Assembly (NCBI RefSeq): GCF_900104925.1 | Contig: NZ_LT629735.1 | Coordinates: forward strand, 900,291-964,290 | Direction: 5' to 3' | Source of the DNA: Opitutus sp. GAS368 | Lineage (GTDB): Bacteria > Verrucomicrobiota > Verrucomicrobiia > Opitutales > Opitutaceae | DNA: 64,000 nucleotides | Part shown: positions 1 through 8,745 of the stretch, piece by piece | Numbering within the stretch: the first letter of the stretch is position 1 | Layout of the letters: each line of letters begins with the position of its first letter | Translations under genes and position numbers: made by a program | Notes under the pieces: model-generated | What the model was told of the DNA's origin: nothing | Seen by the model: only the letters and a program-made list of their open reading frames with translations | Databases searched by the model: none

Positions 1-39
1 TTGCGTCCCCCGGGGCGCGCTGCCTGCCTGAAGCCCATC

Positions 40-522
40 ATGGACAGCTTGGATCCCAAGATGCTGATCTACGGCGTCGCGTGCCTGGGCTTCTTCGCCA
101 CCTGGCTCCTGGGCCGGCAGGTCGAGACCTTGGAGAACGCCTTCGACAGCCTCCCCGCCGCTTTGGTGGCCTTCGGCGCTTTGCTCATGTCGCCGTTTTT
201 CTTTTACTATGCCTGGCAACAGGTCGGGGCCAAGGCGCGCCTGGTCCAGGAGCATCTGCCGGTGTGCGAAGCGTTGGGCCATGCCGTCGGCGCCCAAGGG
301 GGTCGCCCGCCCCGCGGCATCTGGCGTTTCGAGGCGCGGGACGATGTGAAAAACATCCTCGCCTACTACGAAGCCGTCACGACCACCGCCGGCTGGAAGG
401 TCGAACGGAAGAAAAACGGCGTGCTCCTCACCAAGGCGGGCGACTCCGCGGCCATCTGGTGGGAACCTGCCGGGGACGGGCAGCAGATCGTCATCCAGAA
501 GCCGGCTCCACCGGTGCGCTGA
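40..522 (+). CDS. Hypothetical membrane protein with two N-terminal TM segments
   Basis: No family is recognised. The chosen start is ATG at 40 (MDSLDPKM...), because the frame stays open to the window edge and an upstream TTG at base 1 is less likely. Residues about 8-25 and 42-62 are hydrophobic and look like two membrane spans. A soluble C-terminal domain of about 95 residues follows, rich in Trp and charged residues. The gene converges on the tgt region: its TGA at 520-522 lies 6 bp from a TGA on the opposite strand (529-531) that looks like the original end of tgt. Function unknown. Confidence 0.7.
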   Translation: MDSLDPKMLIYGVACLGFFATWLLGRQVETLENAFDSLPAALVAFGALLMSPFFFYYAWQQVGAKARLVQEHLPVCEALGHAVGAQGGRPPRGIWRFEARDDVKNILAYYEAVTTTAGWKVERKKNGVLLTKAGDSAAIWWEPAGDGQQIVIQKPAPPVR

Positions 523-528
523 TCGCCG

Positions 529-630
529 TCAGCCGGCAAACCCGGCGGCAGGATCGGCCCGTTCGCCGGCCTCGTAGCGCTCGATCCAGGCGCGGTGCCT
601 CGGACCGTAATTACTTGCCTCGAAACAGGC
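529..630 (-). pseudogene. Displaced remnant of the tgt 3' end
   Basis: Read on the minus strand, this stretch encodes YGPRHRAWIERYEAGE, then about 12 further residues and a TGA. The intact tgt downstream ends with the nearly identical YGPWHRAWIGRYEAGE followed by only PTMA. The nucleotide match is strongest between about 564-609 and 1234-1279. Upstream of YGP the resemblance to tgt is weak. The piece has no start codon of its own. It sits 6 bp from the convergent gene that ends at 522, so it is probably the ancestral tgt terminus, cut off when the 686-1231 gene was inserted or when a duplication took place. Confidence 0.75.
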
Positions 631-685
631 CGCAATCATCCTGACAGCCATGAGGATCGGGGCTGAGGCATTGAAGAATGCTCAA

Positions 686-1217
686 ATGAAAGTGCGATCG
701 ATCATCTATGGAATCGGGGTGTCTCTGCTCATCGTCGGAACGGCCCAGGCCGCTGAATACAGCAATCCTGAGCTCAAATTTGCGCTCACGCTGCCGGCCG
801 GATGGAAACTGTCGCCCGACCAGTTTAAAGATGATCTGAGTGCCAAACACACTGACCTGCTTTTTGATGGCCCGGTAGAAAAAACCAAAAAAGGCGACAG
901 GGATTTCTATGCATCAGTCAAGGTGCTTCCCGCGTCCGTTAGCTTGCAGCATCTAAGCGATAAAGAATCGGGCTACATCATCAACGAAGATGCGTCGCGC
1001 ACGAAAATCGCCAAAAGTGCGCTCATCCAGCACCGGGGCTTTCCGGCGCGAACACTGGAAGGACCGGCGACACCCGACGGCGATCCAGGTTATTATTATG
1101 CGCTCGCGATCAAACCTGCGGCGAATGCCGGCATCATTCTTCTGGTCGTGACTGTCGATCTGGAGACCTTGAAGGGTGCGGGCACCCGTCCGCAGATTGA
1201 TCAGCTACTCGCCAGCT

Positions 1218-1231
<14 letters not shown>
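686..1231 (+). CDS. Secreted hypothetical protein (PsbP/DUF1795-like fold possible)
   Basis: The product is 181 aa with an n-h-c signal peptide in residues 1-21 (MKVRSIIYGIG...AQA|AEY). ATG at 686 gives this signal peptide directly. The ATG at 650 would add 12 charged residues in front of it and is less likely. The mature part begins ELKFALTLPAGWKL and ends LLASFRPL, a layout seen in small PsbP/DUF1795-like secreted proteins; that assignment is inference. The gene is visibly more AT-rich than its neighbours. Its 3' end overlaps the tgt 3' end by 14 bp tail to tail, and a displaced tgt end lies on its other side, so it is probably a recent insertion. Confidence 0.75.
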
Positions 1232-2360
<1,129 letters not shown>

Positions 2361-2400
2361 GCGGGCAAATTCACGAACGTCCCGGCAAAGGCAAACGGTT

Positions 2401-2901
2401 TCAGGCCGGCGACCAAGGGCGGATTCCCCCACCCACGGGCCACCCCGCCAGCTGCTCGCGCAGACCAGCCCAGGCGGGTCCTTGGAATCCCGGCCGTTGG
2501 AGGAGGGCGCGCAGCGGTTCGATGACAAAGGGACGTTCGAACATCCGGGGATGCGGGAGCTGCAATCCGGGATCCTGTCGCGTTTCCCCGGCATAGAGCA
2601 GCAGGTCGAGGTCGATGCGGCGCGGCCCCCAGCGGACGATCCGCTTGCGCCCGAGCTCCAGCTCGATGGCCAGCAGTTCCTGCAACAAGGCCTCGGGTGT
2701 GAGGGTGGTTTCCACACCCGCCACGAGGTTCAGAAAGAGGGGCTGCTCCAGCACGCCGACCGGGTCGGACTCATATACCGGCGACAATTCCACGCCGACG
2801 ATCCCCGCGGTCGCCTGCAGCCGCCCGAGCGCAGCGCCGATGGTGCCCCAGCGATCGCCGAGGTTGGCCCCGATGCCGATAAAAGCCTGCGCCGGCTGCA
2901 T
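2401..2901 (-). CDS. folK: 6-hydroxymethyl-7,8-dihydropterin pyrophosphokinase
   Basis: FolK transfers pyrophosphate from ATP to hydroxymethyl-dihydropterin, the step before dihydropteroate synthase. The 166-aa protein shows FIGIGANLGDR, VYESDPVG, and the signature RWGPRRIDLDLLLY, followed by LPHPRMFERPFVIEPL. The start is taken at MQPAQAF (2901). The longer reading would add about 21 residues that run into the end of folB. It lies 4 bp after folB and 40 bp before tgt on the same strand, consistent with cotranscription. Confidence 0.95.
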   Translation of the reverse strand: MQPAQAFIGIGANLGDRWGTIGAALGRLQATAGIVGVELSPVYESDPVGVLEQPLFLNLVAGVETTLTPEALLQELLAIELELGRKRIVRWGPRRIDLDLLLYAGETRQDPGLQLPHPRMFERPFVIEPLRALLQRPGFQGPAWAGLREQLAGWPVGGGIRPWSPA

Positions 2902-2905
2902 GGGC

Positions 2906-3289
2906 TTATCGCCTGGATTTGCCCCGGGCGCGCCGGATCCGGACCTGCACGCCGCCAAACTCAAAATCGACCGGCGGACTCGGCTTGAGCAGTTCGATGA
3001 CCACCGCCTGCGCGGCCGGAAACGCCGCCAGCAGGCGCCGGGCGATGTCCTCGGCCAGAGCCTCGATCAGCTTGCGATGCGCCCCCTCCACGACTTCGCG
3101 CACCACGGCCTGCACCGCACAATAGTCGATGGTGTCAGCCAGCGAGTCGCTGCGGCCGGCCCGGGCGACGGAGACCTCCAGTTCCACCGTCACGCGAAAC
3201 TCCTGCCGGCGGCGGCGCTCGACCGGCAGCACGCCGTGGCAGGCGCGAAAGGTCATGTCGGTCAGGACGAGTTTGTCGGCAGGCTTCAT
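2906..3289 (-). CDS. folB: Dihydroneopterin aldolase
   Basis: FolB cleaves dihydroneopterin to hydroxymethyl-dihydropterin and glycolaldehyde in folate synthesis. The 127-aa length is typical. Visible motifs are FRACHGVLPVERRRRQEF, the ADTIDYCAV segment (substrate-binding region), and LIEALAEDIARRLL with KPSPP near the end. Its ATG overlaps the TGA of folP in an ATGA junction (3286-3289), so translation is probably coupled. A pyrimidine-rich CCTCCC stretch directly precedes the start. Confidence 0.94.
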   Translation of the reverse strand: MKPADKLVLTDMTFRACHGVLPVERRRRQEFRVTVELEVSVARAGRSDSLADTIDYCAVQAVVREVVEGAHRKLIEALAEDIARRLLAAFPAAQAVVIELLKPSPPVDFEFGGVQVRIRRARGKSRR

Positions 3290-4212
3290 GGGAGGAAATT
3301 CAGGCCCTGTTTCAGGGCGTCGGCCATGCGCACATAGCGGCGCATGGCGGCCACGTCGTGCACGCGCACCATCTGGCAGCCCTGCTGGATGCCCCAGACC
3401 AGCGTGGCGCCGGTGCCGTCGAGGCGATCGTCCACCGGCGCATCGAGCACCCGGCCGATGGTGGACTTGCGGGACGTGCCGAGCAGCACCGGGTGGCCAA
3501 GCGCGACGATTCTGCCGAGGTCGCGCACGACCGCCAGGTTTTGCGCCACGTCCTTGGCAAACCCAAAGCCCGGATCGAGCCAGATCTGGTGCCGCGGAAT
3601 CCCCGCCGCCGCCGCCAGCGTCAGGCTCAGCTGAAGATCGCGGAGCAGATCGGGCCAGAAATCGCGGTAGTCCGGCTTGAACCGGTTATGCATCACGATG
3701 ACCGGACAACCCAGCGCCGCCACCGCCCTGGCCATCGGCGTCGGCGCAGGCGGCCCGAACTTCCCCCGGCTGTCGCCCCCAGCTGCGCGTTCCGCCTCCG
3801 ACAGACTGTGCGTCAGTCCCCAGACATCGTTGACGATGTCCGCGCCGGCCCGAACGGCGGCGGTCGCGACCTCGGCCTTGTAAGTGTCGATGGAGAGCGG
3901 GATGTCGGGCCATTGCTGTCGCACGCTTTCAATCGCGGGCAGAACCCGGTCCAGTTCCATGGCGGCGGACACCGCAGCCGCTCCGGGTCGGGTGGACTCG
4001 CCCCCGATATCGAGCACATCCGCCCCTTCGGCGATCATCCGCCCCGCCCGCTCCACCACCGCCTCCGGCGTGGGCAGCTGGTTGCCATCAGAAAAGGAAT
4101 CGGGGGTGACGTTGAGGATTCCCATGACGAGCGTGCGACCACCCGGTGCGGGCAGGCTCCGCCCGTGCGGGCTCTGCCAGAATTCGGAAGTATGAGTGGA
4201 AGAGTTCAACAT
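3286..4212 (-). CDS. folP: Dihydropteroate synthase
   Basis: FolP condenses hydroxymethyl-dihydropterin pyrophosphate with p-aminobenzoate; it is the sulfonamide target. The protein is 308 aa. Motifs in order are MGILNVTPDSFSDGN (about residues 30-44), GGESTRPGA, PLSIDTYKAEVA, DIVNDVWGL, PVIVMHNR, LDPGFGFAKD and LLGTSRKSTIG. It is slightly long because of a Gly/Pro-rich insertion after DVWGL (about residues 135-165). It heads the leftward folate operon and is divergent from pabA across 85 bp, so PABA supply and PABA use may share a control region. Confidence 0.96.
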   Translation of the reverse strand: MLNSSTHTSEFWQSPHGRSLPAPGGRTLVMGILNVTPDSFSDGNQLPTPEAVVERAGRMIAEGADVLDIGGESTRPGAAAVSAAMELDRVLPAIESVRQQWPDIPLSIDTYKAEVATAAVRAGADIVNDVWGLTHSLSEAERAAGGDSRGKFGPPAPTPMARAVAALGCPVIVMHNRFKPDYRDFWPDLLRDLQLSLTLAAAAGIPRHQIWLDPGFGFAKDVAQNLAVVRDLGRIVALGHPVLLGTSRKSTIGRVLDAPVDDRLDGTGATLVWGIQQGCQMVRVHDVAAMRRYVRMADALKQGLNFLP

Positions 4213-4261
4213 GCCGGGGGCTTACAGTTACAGCCGACCTGTGACTGGCAAGTCCCGGAAC

Positions 4262-4289
4262 TTGACCCGGCTGCCAGTATGGGGATAGT
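4262..4289 (+). promoter_or_regulatory. Candidate sigma70 promoter of pabA
   Basis: TTGACC at 4262-4267 and GATAGT at 4284-4289 are separated by 16 bp in the folP/pabA divergent region. The expected transcription start falls at about 4296, only one or two bases before the GTG start at 4298. If this promoter is real, the pabA mRNA is leaderless or nearly so. The motif match is moderate. Confidence 0.35.
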
Positions 4290-4297
4290 GCAGCTTC

Positions 4298-4864
4298 GTG
4301 CTGCTGGTCATCGACAACTACGATTCCTTTACCTTCAACCTGGTTCAATACTTCGGCCAGCTGGGCGTGAGCATGCGGGTATTCCGTAATGACGAGATCA
4401 CCCCGGCCGAGGCGCTGAAGCTGAACCCCGAACGTGTGCTCATTTCGCCGGGTCCCTGCACCCCCTCCGATGCTGGTGTAAGTATCGACATCATAAAGAC
4501 TTTCGCCGGCAAGAAGCCTGTCTTGGGCGTCTGCCTCGGCCACCAGGCCATGGGCCAGCATTTCGGCGGCAAGGTCATCCGCGCCCCGCGCCAGATGCAC
4601 GGCAAGCTCTCGCCAATCAAGCACCGCAACACCGACATCTTCGCCGGCCTCCCCTCGCCCTTCACGGCCACCCGCTACCATTCGCTGCTGGTCGAGCGCT
4701 CGAGTTTCCCGGACTGCCTTGAAATCACGGCCGAGACCGCCGAGGGCGAGATCATGGGCCTCCGGCACAAACAATTCCCGGTCTTCGGGGTCCAGTTCCA
4801 TCCCGAATCCATCGCCACCGAAGGCGGCATGAGCATCCTCCAAAATTTTCTATCCCTGAATTAG
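4298..4864 (+). CDS. pabA: Glutamine amidotransferase subunit of ADC/anthranilate synthase
   Basis: This class-I glutamine amidotransferase supplies ammonia to PabB or TrpE. The 188-aa protein starts at GTG 4298 ([14 protein letters not shown], the canonical family start). The catalytic triad is visible: Cys79 in GVCLGHQ, His168 and Glu170 in VQFHPES. PabA and TrpG cannot be separated by sequence alone, and many bacteria use one protein for both pathways. Its position back to back with folP-folB-folK favours a folate role. No partner pabB or trpE is in the window. Confidence 0.92.
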   Translation: MLLVIDNYDSFTFNLVQYFGQLGVSMRVFRNDEITPAEALKLNPERVLISPGPCTPSDAGVSIDIIKTFAGKKPVLGVCLGHQAMGQHFGGKVIRAPRQMHGKLSPIKHRNTDIFAGLPSPFTATRYHSLLVERSSFPDCLEITAETAEGEIMGLRHKQFPVFGVQFHPESIATEGGMSILQNFLSLN

Positions 4865-4865
4865 T

Positions 4866-4941
4866 CACCACGAAACACCCGAAATACACCAAAACAAACC
4901 CGTGACCTCCTTCTTTTGTGTTTTTGGTGTATTTCGTGGTG
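4866..4941. repeat. Dispersed palindromic repeat, CACCACGAAATACAC family, copy 1
   Basis: Long imperfect inverted repeat between pabA and nrdR. The left arm starts CACCACGAAACACC and the right arm ends TGTATTTCGTGGTG, around an unrelated loop. A second copy with the same arms lies at 12483-12560. Confidence 0.85.
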
Positions 4942-4958
4942 CTCAATAATCCTCTCCC

Positions 4959-5437
<479 letters not shown>

Positions 5438-5441
<4 letters not shown>

Positions 5442-5914
5442 CGCGCTCGCCCCAACTGCGCCGGCTTCACTTCCTCAACGCGCTGTTCGCCCCGCTCACC
5501 GGGCACGACCTTTATCTGGCCCAGCAGATTGACGCGGCCATCACCAGCAGCCTCCCCGAGGCCGCGGAACGCGCCCCGGGCGACCCGGACTTCGTCAACG
5601 CCGCCGCCAAACTTTTCGCCCGGCTCTGTTCCGCCCGACCCGCCCACGGTTTCTTCCACTGGGATGCCGCCGCGGATGACGCCGGCGCTGCGCCGCTCTT
5701 CGCTCGCGCGGGCGTGATGCAGGGCCTGAAGCAGCTCTCCGCCTTTCCCGAATCGACGCTGCTGGTCACCAACCTCCGCGTCGCCCACTGCCCGCCGGCC
5801 AGGCGCTGGACCGAACGCCGCCGCCGCGACTACGACGACGCCCTGAGTTTCATCCGCGAACTCGCCGCCGCCCGCTCGCGCCGCGACGCAAATTTGAATC
5901 TTTTGTTTCTCTGA
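5438..5914 (+). CDS. Conserved-looking hypothetical protein downstream of nrdR
   Basis: The product is a 158-aa soluble protein with no recognised motif. It is Arg/Ala-rich, with no signal peptide or membrane span. A central segment (ALNLL-like helices, Phe/Trp near FFHWDAAADDAG) suggests an alpha-helical fold. It is translationally coupled to nrdR by a 4-nt overlap, so the two are probably expressed together. Function unknown. Confidence 0.7.
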
Positions 5915-5918
5915 GTCC

Positions 5919-5984
5919 CCGCGGATAACGCGGATGGACGCGGATTAAATTCATCCCATCCGCGTAAATCAGCGTAATCCGCGG
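5919..5984. repeat. Palindromic repeat, CCGCGGATAACGCGGAT type
   Basis: Inverted repeat between the unknown gene and the HIT gene. The left side is CCGCGGATAACGCGGATGG and the right side is CCATCCGCG...AATCCGCGG. It ends only 12 bp before the HIT start codon, so its right arm lies in the probable promoter or leader of that gene. Confidence 0.8.
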
Positions 5985-5996
5985 AGAATACCTCCC

Positions 5997-6341
5997 ATGT
6001 CCAAAACGATTTTCCAAAAGATCATCGACCGCGAGATTCCGGCGAAGCTCGCGCACGAGGATGAGTTCTGCATCGCCATCCACGACATCGACCCCAAGGC
6101 GCCGGTGCATGTGCTGATCATTCCGAAGAAGCTCATTCCCCGCGTTGGCGCGGCCACCGCCGCCGACCAAGCTACCCTCGGTCACCTGCTGCTGACGGCC
6201 GCTGCGCTCGCGAAGAAGCTGGGCATTGCCGAGTCCGGCTACCGTATCGTGATCAACAACGGCCGCGACGGCGGAGAAACCGTACCGCACCTGCATGTGC
6301 ACCTGCTCGGCCAGCGCCCCCTCGCCTGGCCGCCGGGCTGA
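5997..6341 (+). CDS. HIT-family nucleotide-binding protein (HinT-like)
   Basis: Histidine-triad proteins hydrolyse nucleoside phosphoramidates and related adenylylated compounds. The 114-aa length is typical of HinT. The triad HLHVHLL covers residues 98-104 (His98, His100, His102). The N terminus SKTIFQKIIDREIPAKLAHED is the standard HinT opening. The ATG follows ATACCTCCC; a GGAG lies 13 bp upstream, rather far for a Shine-Dalgarno sequence. Confidence 0.94.
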   Translation: MSKTIFQKIIDREIPAKLAHEDEFCIAIHDIDPKAPVHVLIIPKKLIPRVGAATAADQATLGHLLLTAAALAKKLGIAESGYRIVINNGRDGGETVPHLHVHLLGQRPLAWPPG

Positions 6342-6347
6342 GCGGCA

Positions 6348-6394
6348 GGGCGAATCCTCCGGATGAGCCGCGGCTCGTCGGGACGACTCGCCCT
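6348..6394. repeat. Palindromic repeat AGGGCGA...TCGCCCT
   Basis: Short inverted repeat just after the HIT stop codon. Arms AGGGCGAATCCTCC and GGACGACTCGCCCT flank GGATGAGCCGCGGCTCGTC. It is the first of several elements that fill the 289-bp gap between the convergent HIT and S9-peptidase genes. Confidence 0.7.
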
Positions 6395-6430
6395 ACCAAA
6401 GAAAGATCCCCGGGGCATTGATCGAACCAC

Positions 6431-6491
6431 CCGCGGGGGGGTCGCCCGCTCTCCAGTTATTCGTTCTGGAGCCACGGCGACCTCGCCGTGG
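6431..6491. repeat. Dispersed repeat, GGAGCCACGGCGACCTCGCCGTGG family, copy 1
   Basis: The core GGAGCCACGGCGACCTCGCC and the flanking GTCGCCCGC...CTCCA hairpin are shared with 41236-41296, 35 kb away. Both copies lie in non-coding gaps. Confidence 0.8.
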
Positions 6492-6543
6492 AATCTCAAG
6501 ACCAAGCCGGAGCAAGCTCCGGGGTATTGAACCCAAAGGGAAT

Positions 6544-6577
6544 AAAAAGCCCGCGGAATCCGCGGGCTTTATTTTTT
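6544..6577. terminator. Bidirectional intrinsic terminator
   Basis: The stem AAAGCCCGCGGA/TCCGCGGGCTTT is flanked by an A-run on the left and ATTTTTT on the right, so it can end transcription from both sides. It serves the convergent HIT gene and S9-peptidase gene. Confidence 0.8.
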
Positions 6578-6628
6578 GGAGAGCCCGGCTCCCGCCGGGC
6601 CGCGGCCCACGGGGACGTGGGCCGCTCC
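6578..6628. repeat. Dispersed repeat, GGGCCGCGG-CCA-GGACGTGG family, copy 1
   Basis: Two-hairpin unit: GCCCGGC/GCCGGGC and GGCCCACG/CGTGGGCC. The same architecture and core recur at 14153-14202. It abuts the stop codon of the S9 peptidase gene. Confidence 0.75.
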
Positions 6629-6630
6629 AC

Positions 6631-8727
6631 TTATTTCAAATATTTCGCGAGCCAAGCGTGGACCTCGCCATACCAGTAGCGGCTGTCCTCGCCGCGCAGG
6701 ATCCAGTGGCCGGCCTCGGGGAAGACGAGCAGCTTGCTCGGCACCTGCAGGCGCTGGTTCAGCGTGAACCACATGTAGGCGTTGTTCATCGGCACGCGGA
6801 AATCGAGCTCGCCGACCGAGATGAGGATGGGCGACTTGAAGCCGGTGCCCTTCGCGTGGTTGCCGGCCTGCAGTGCCGGGCTCTGCGCGCGCCACACGGG
6901 GCTGTCGCCCCAGATCGGGCCGCCGGAATTCACCTCACGCCCGAAGATGCCGTCGCTGGTGCCCCACTGCATCGTGAGGTCGGCCTCGCCGGCGTGGGAG
7001 ATGATGCACTTGTAGCGCGTGGTCGTCGCCTGCAGCCAGTTGGCCAGGTGGCCGCCGTAGCTGGCGCCGCCGGCCGCGAGGCGCGTGCCGTCGATGAAGG
7101 AATATTTCTTGATGGCCTCGTCGACGGCCTGGTTGATCTCGTCCCCGGGCGTCTTGAGCGGGTCGAGCTGGATGGCGCGAGCGAATTCCTCGCCGTAGCC
7201 GGTCGAGCCGGTGTAGTCGGTCAGAATGAGAACGTAGCCCGGCTTGGCCAGCAGATCGTAGTTCCAGCGCAGCACGAAGGCATCGTGCCACATGTTCGCC
7301 GCACCGCCGTGGATGACGGCAAAGAGCGGATACTTCTTCGCCGGGTCGAAGCCGGCGGGCTTCACGATCATGCTGTGGATGTCGCGACCCTGGGCGCTTT
7401 TGAACCAGAAGTGCTCGACCGGGAGCCAGTCGATCGCCGCGGCCTTCTCGCGGTTGATCGCGGTCAGGCGCTTCGGCACGCCGTTGAACGAATAAACCTC
7501 CTGCGGATTGGTCGTGGCCTCCCACGTCCCGGTGAGGGCGTGGCCGCCCGCGTTCAGGCCGCTGATCGTGCCGGTGGCCGGCGAGGCCTCGTCGCGCACG
7601 TCGTTGCCGGCGTAGGACACCGAATGGAGCTGTTCGAGGCCGGCGTGTTCGTAGGTGAAATAGATGCGATCGGAGCCCTCGGGCGCGGCGTAGCGCGACA
7701 CCGAGCGGTCGAGGTTTGCGGTGAGGATCTTCGGCTCGCCCTTGAGCGGCCAGGGAAAGCTCGCGAGTTTGCTCAGGTCATAGACCTTGCCGGCCTGCTC
7801 GGCCGAATAGGTGCACAGGAGCGTCTTGCCATCGGGCGAGAACGACAGCGAGCCGTAGCTGTGGGTGTCGTTGGTCAGGCGCGACGGCTCGCCACCGGCC
7901 GCAGGCACGGAGAAGATCTGGGTGTTCACGTTGGCGAAGGCGCCGTCGTTGCGGTTCAGCGCCGCGGTGAACACGACGGCCGAGCCGTCCGGCGCCCACT
8001 CGGCTTCCAGATTCTCGCCGCTGCTGCCGAACGGGCCGCCGAAACCGGGCGAGGCGGCGAGCTTGGTGCCGGCCAGCAGGTCGCGGGCGACCACACCGGC
8101 CTTGGCCTCCTGCACGAAGAGATGCGCCCGCTTGTCGTCCAGCCACGACATCCAGTAGCGCGGCGGGAAGGTCTCATAGGCCCGGGCATTGTATTTGCGG
8201 TCCTTGTGCTCCTTGGCGGCCTTCTTGTTGGCTTCGTCGTCCGTGGCGCCGGGATAGACCGAGCTCACGAACAGGAGCTTGCTGCCGTCGGGACTCCACT
8301 TGGGCGAGCCGGCACCCGTGGACAGCGACGTGACGCGCTCCGCCTCGCCGCCCCCGGCGAGATCGAGGACGTAGACCTGCCCCACCTCGTCGCCGTCGCG
8401 TTTGGCGGCGAAAGCCAGCTTGCGGCTGTCCGGCGACCAGACGACCCCGCTCTCGGCCGGCTTGCTGAAGGTGATGCGGCGCGCCGGCGTGTCGTCCGTC
8501 AGCGATTTGAGCCAGAGGTCGGAGACCGTCTCCTTGGCATCATAGGCCGGCTCGGTGACCCCGAACACGACCCACTTGCCATCGGGGCTGGGCACGGGCA
8601 CGTCGAGGCGTTTCATGAGCCATACATCCTCGTGGGTGATGACATGTTTGGTGGGCGCCTCAGCGGCGCGGAGAAGGCCGGCCGTGCAGGCCAGCAGAGA
8701 CAATACGGCGATCAATCGGATCTTCAT
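6631..8727 (-). CDS. S9-family prolyl oligopeptidase (acylaminoacyl-peptidase type), exported
   Basis: Serine peptidase with an N-terminal beta-propeller and a C-terminal alpha/beta-hydrolase domain. The product is 698 aa. A signal peptide covers residues about 1-21 (MKIRLIAVLSLLACTAGLLRA), so it is probably periplasmic. Propeller repeats of the WSPDGSKL / FSPDGKTL type run from about 50 to 330. The hydrolase domain shows the nucleophile elbow GGASYGGHLA (Ser near 557), Asp in ELDFRVPMNN and His in EAGHWI. It lies 18 bp downstream of dprA on the same strand, but the two functions appear unrelated. Confidence 0.92.
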   Translation of the reverse strand: MKIRLIAVLSLLACTAGLLRAAEAPTKHVITHEDVWLMKRLDVPVPSPDGKWVVFGVTEPAYDAKETVSDLWLKSLTDDTPARRITFSKPAESGVVWSPDSRKLAFAAKRDGDEVGQVYVLDLAGGGEAERVTSLSTGAGSPKWSPDGSKLLFVSSVYPGATDDEANKKAAKEHKDRKYNARAYETFPPRYWMSWLDDKRAHLFVQEAKAGVVARDLLAGTKLAASPGFGGPFGSSGENLEAEWAPDGSAVVFTAALNRNDGAFANVNTQIFSVPAAGGEPSRLTNDTHSYGSLSFSPDGKTLLCTYSAEQAGKVYDLSKLASFPWPLKGEPKILTANLDRSVSRYAAPEGSDRIYFTYEHAGLEQLHSVSYAGNDVRDEASPATGTISGLNAGGHALTGTWEATTNPQEVYSFNGVPKRLTAINREKAAAIDWLPVEHFWFKSAQGRDIHSMIVKPAGFDPAKKYPLFAVIHGGAANMWHDAFVLRWNYDLLAKPGYVLILTDYTGSTGYGEEFARAIQLDPLKTPGDEINQAVDEAIKKYSFIDGTRLAAGGASYGGHLANWLQATTTRYKCIISHAGEADLTMQWGTSDGIFGREVNSGGPIWGDSPVWRAQSPALQAGNHAKGTGFKSPILISVGELDFRVPMNNAYMWFTLNQRLQVPSKLLVFPEAGHWILRGEDSRYWYGEVHAWLAKYLK

Positions 8728-8745
8728 GGGGGATGAGGATGAAGG

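Noticed and set aside
1-39. Start of the first gene at TTG base 1.
   Set aside because: The 13 codons before ATG 40 are Pro/Arg-rich with no sign of a start; ATG 40 begins a normal membrane protein. The frame could still extend past the window edge.
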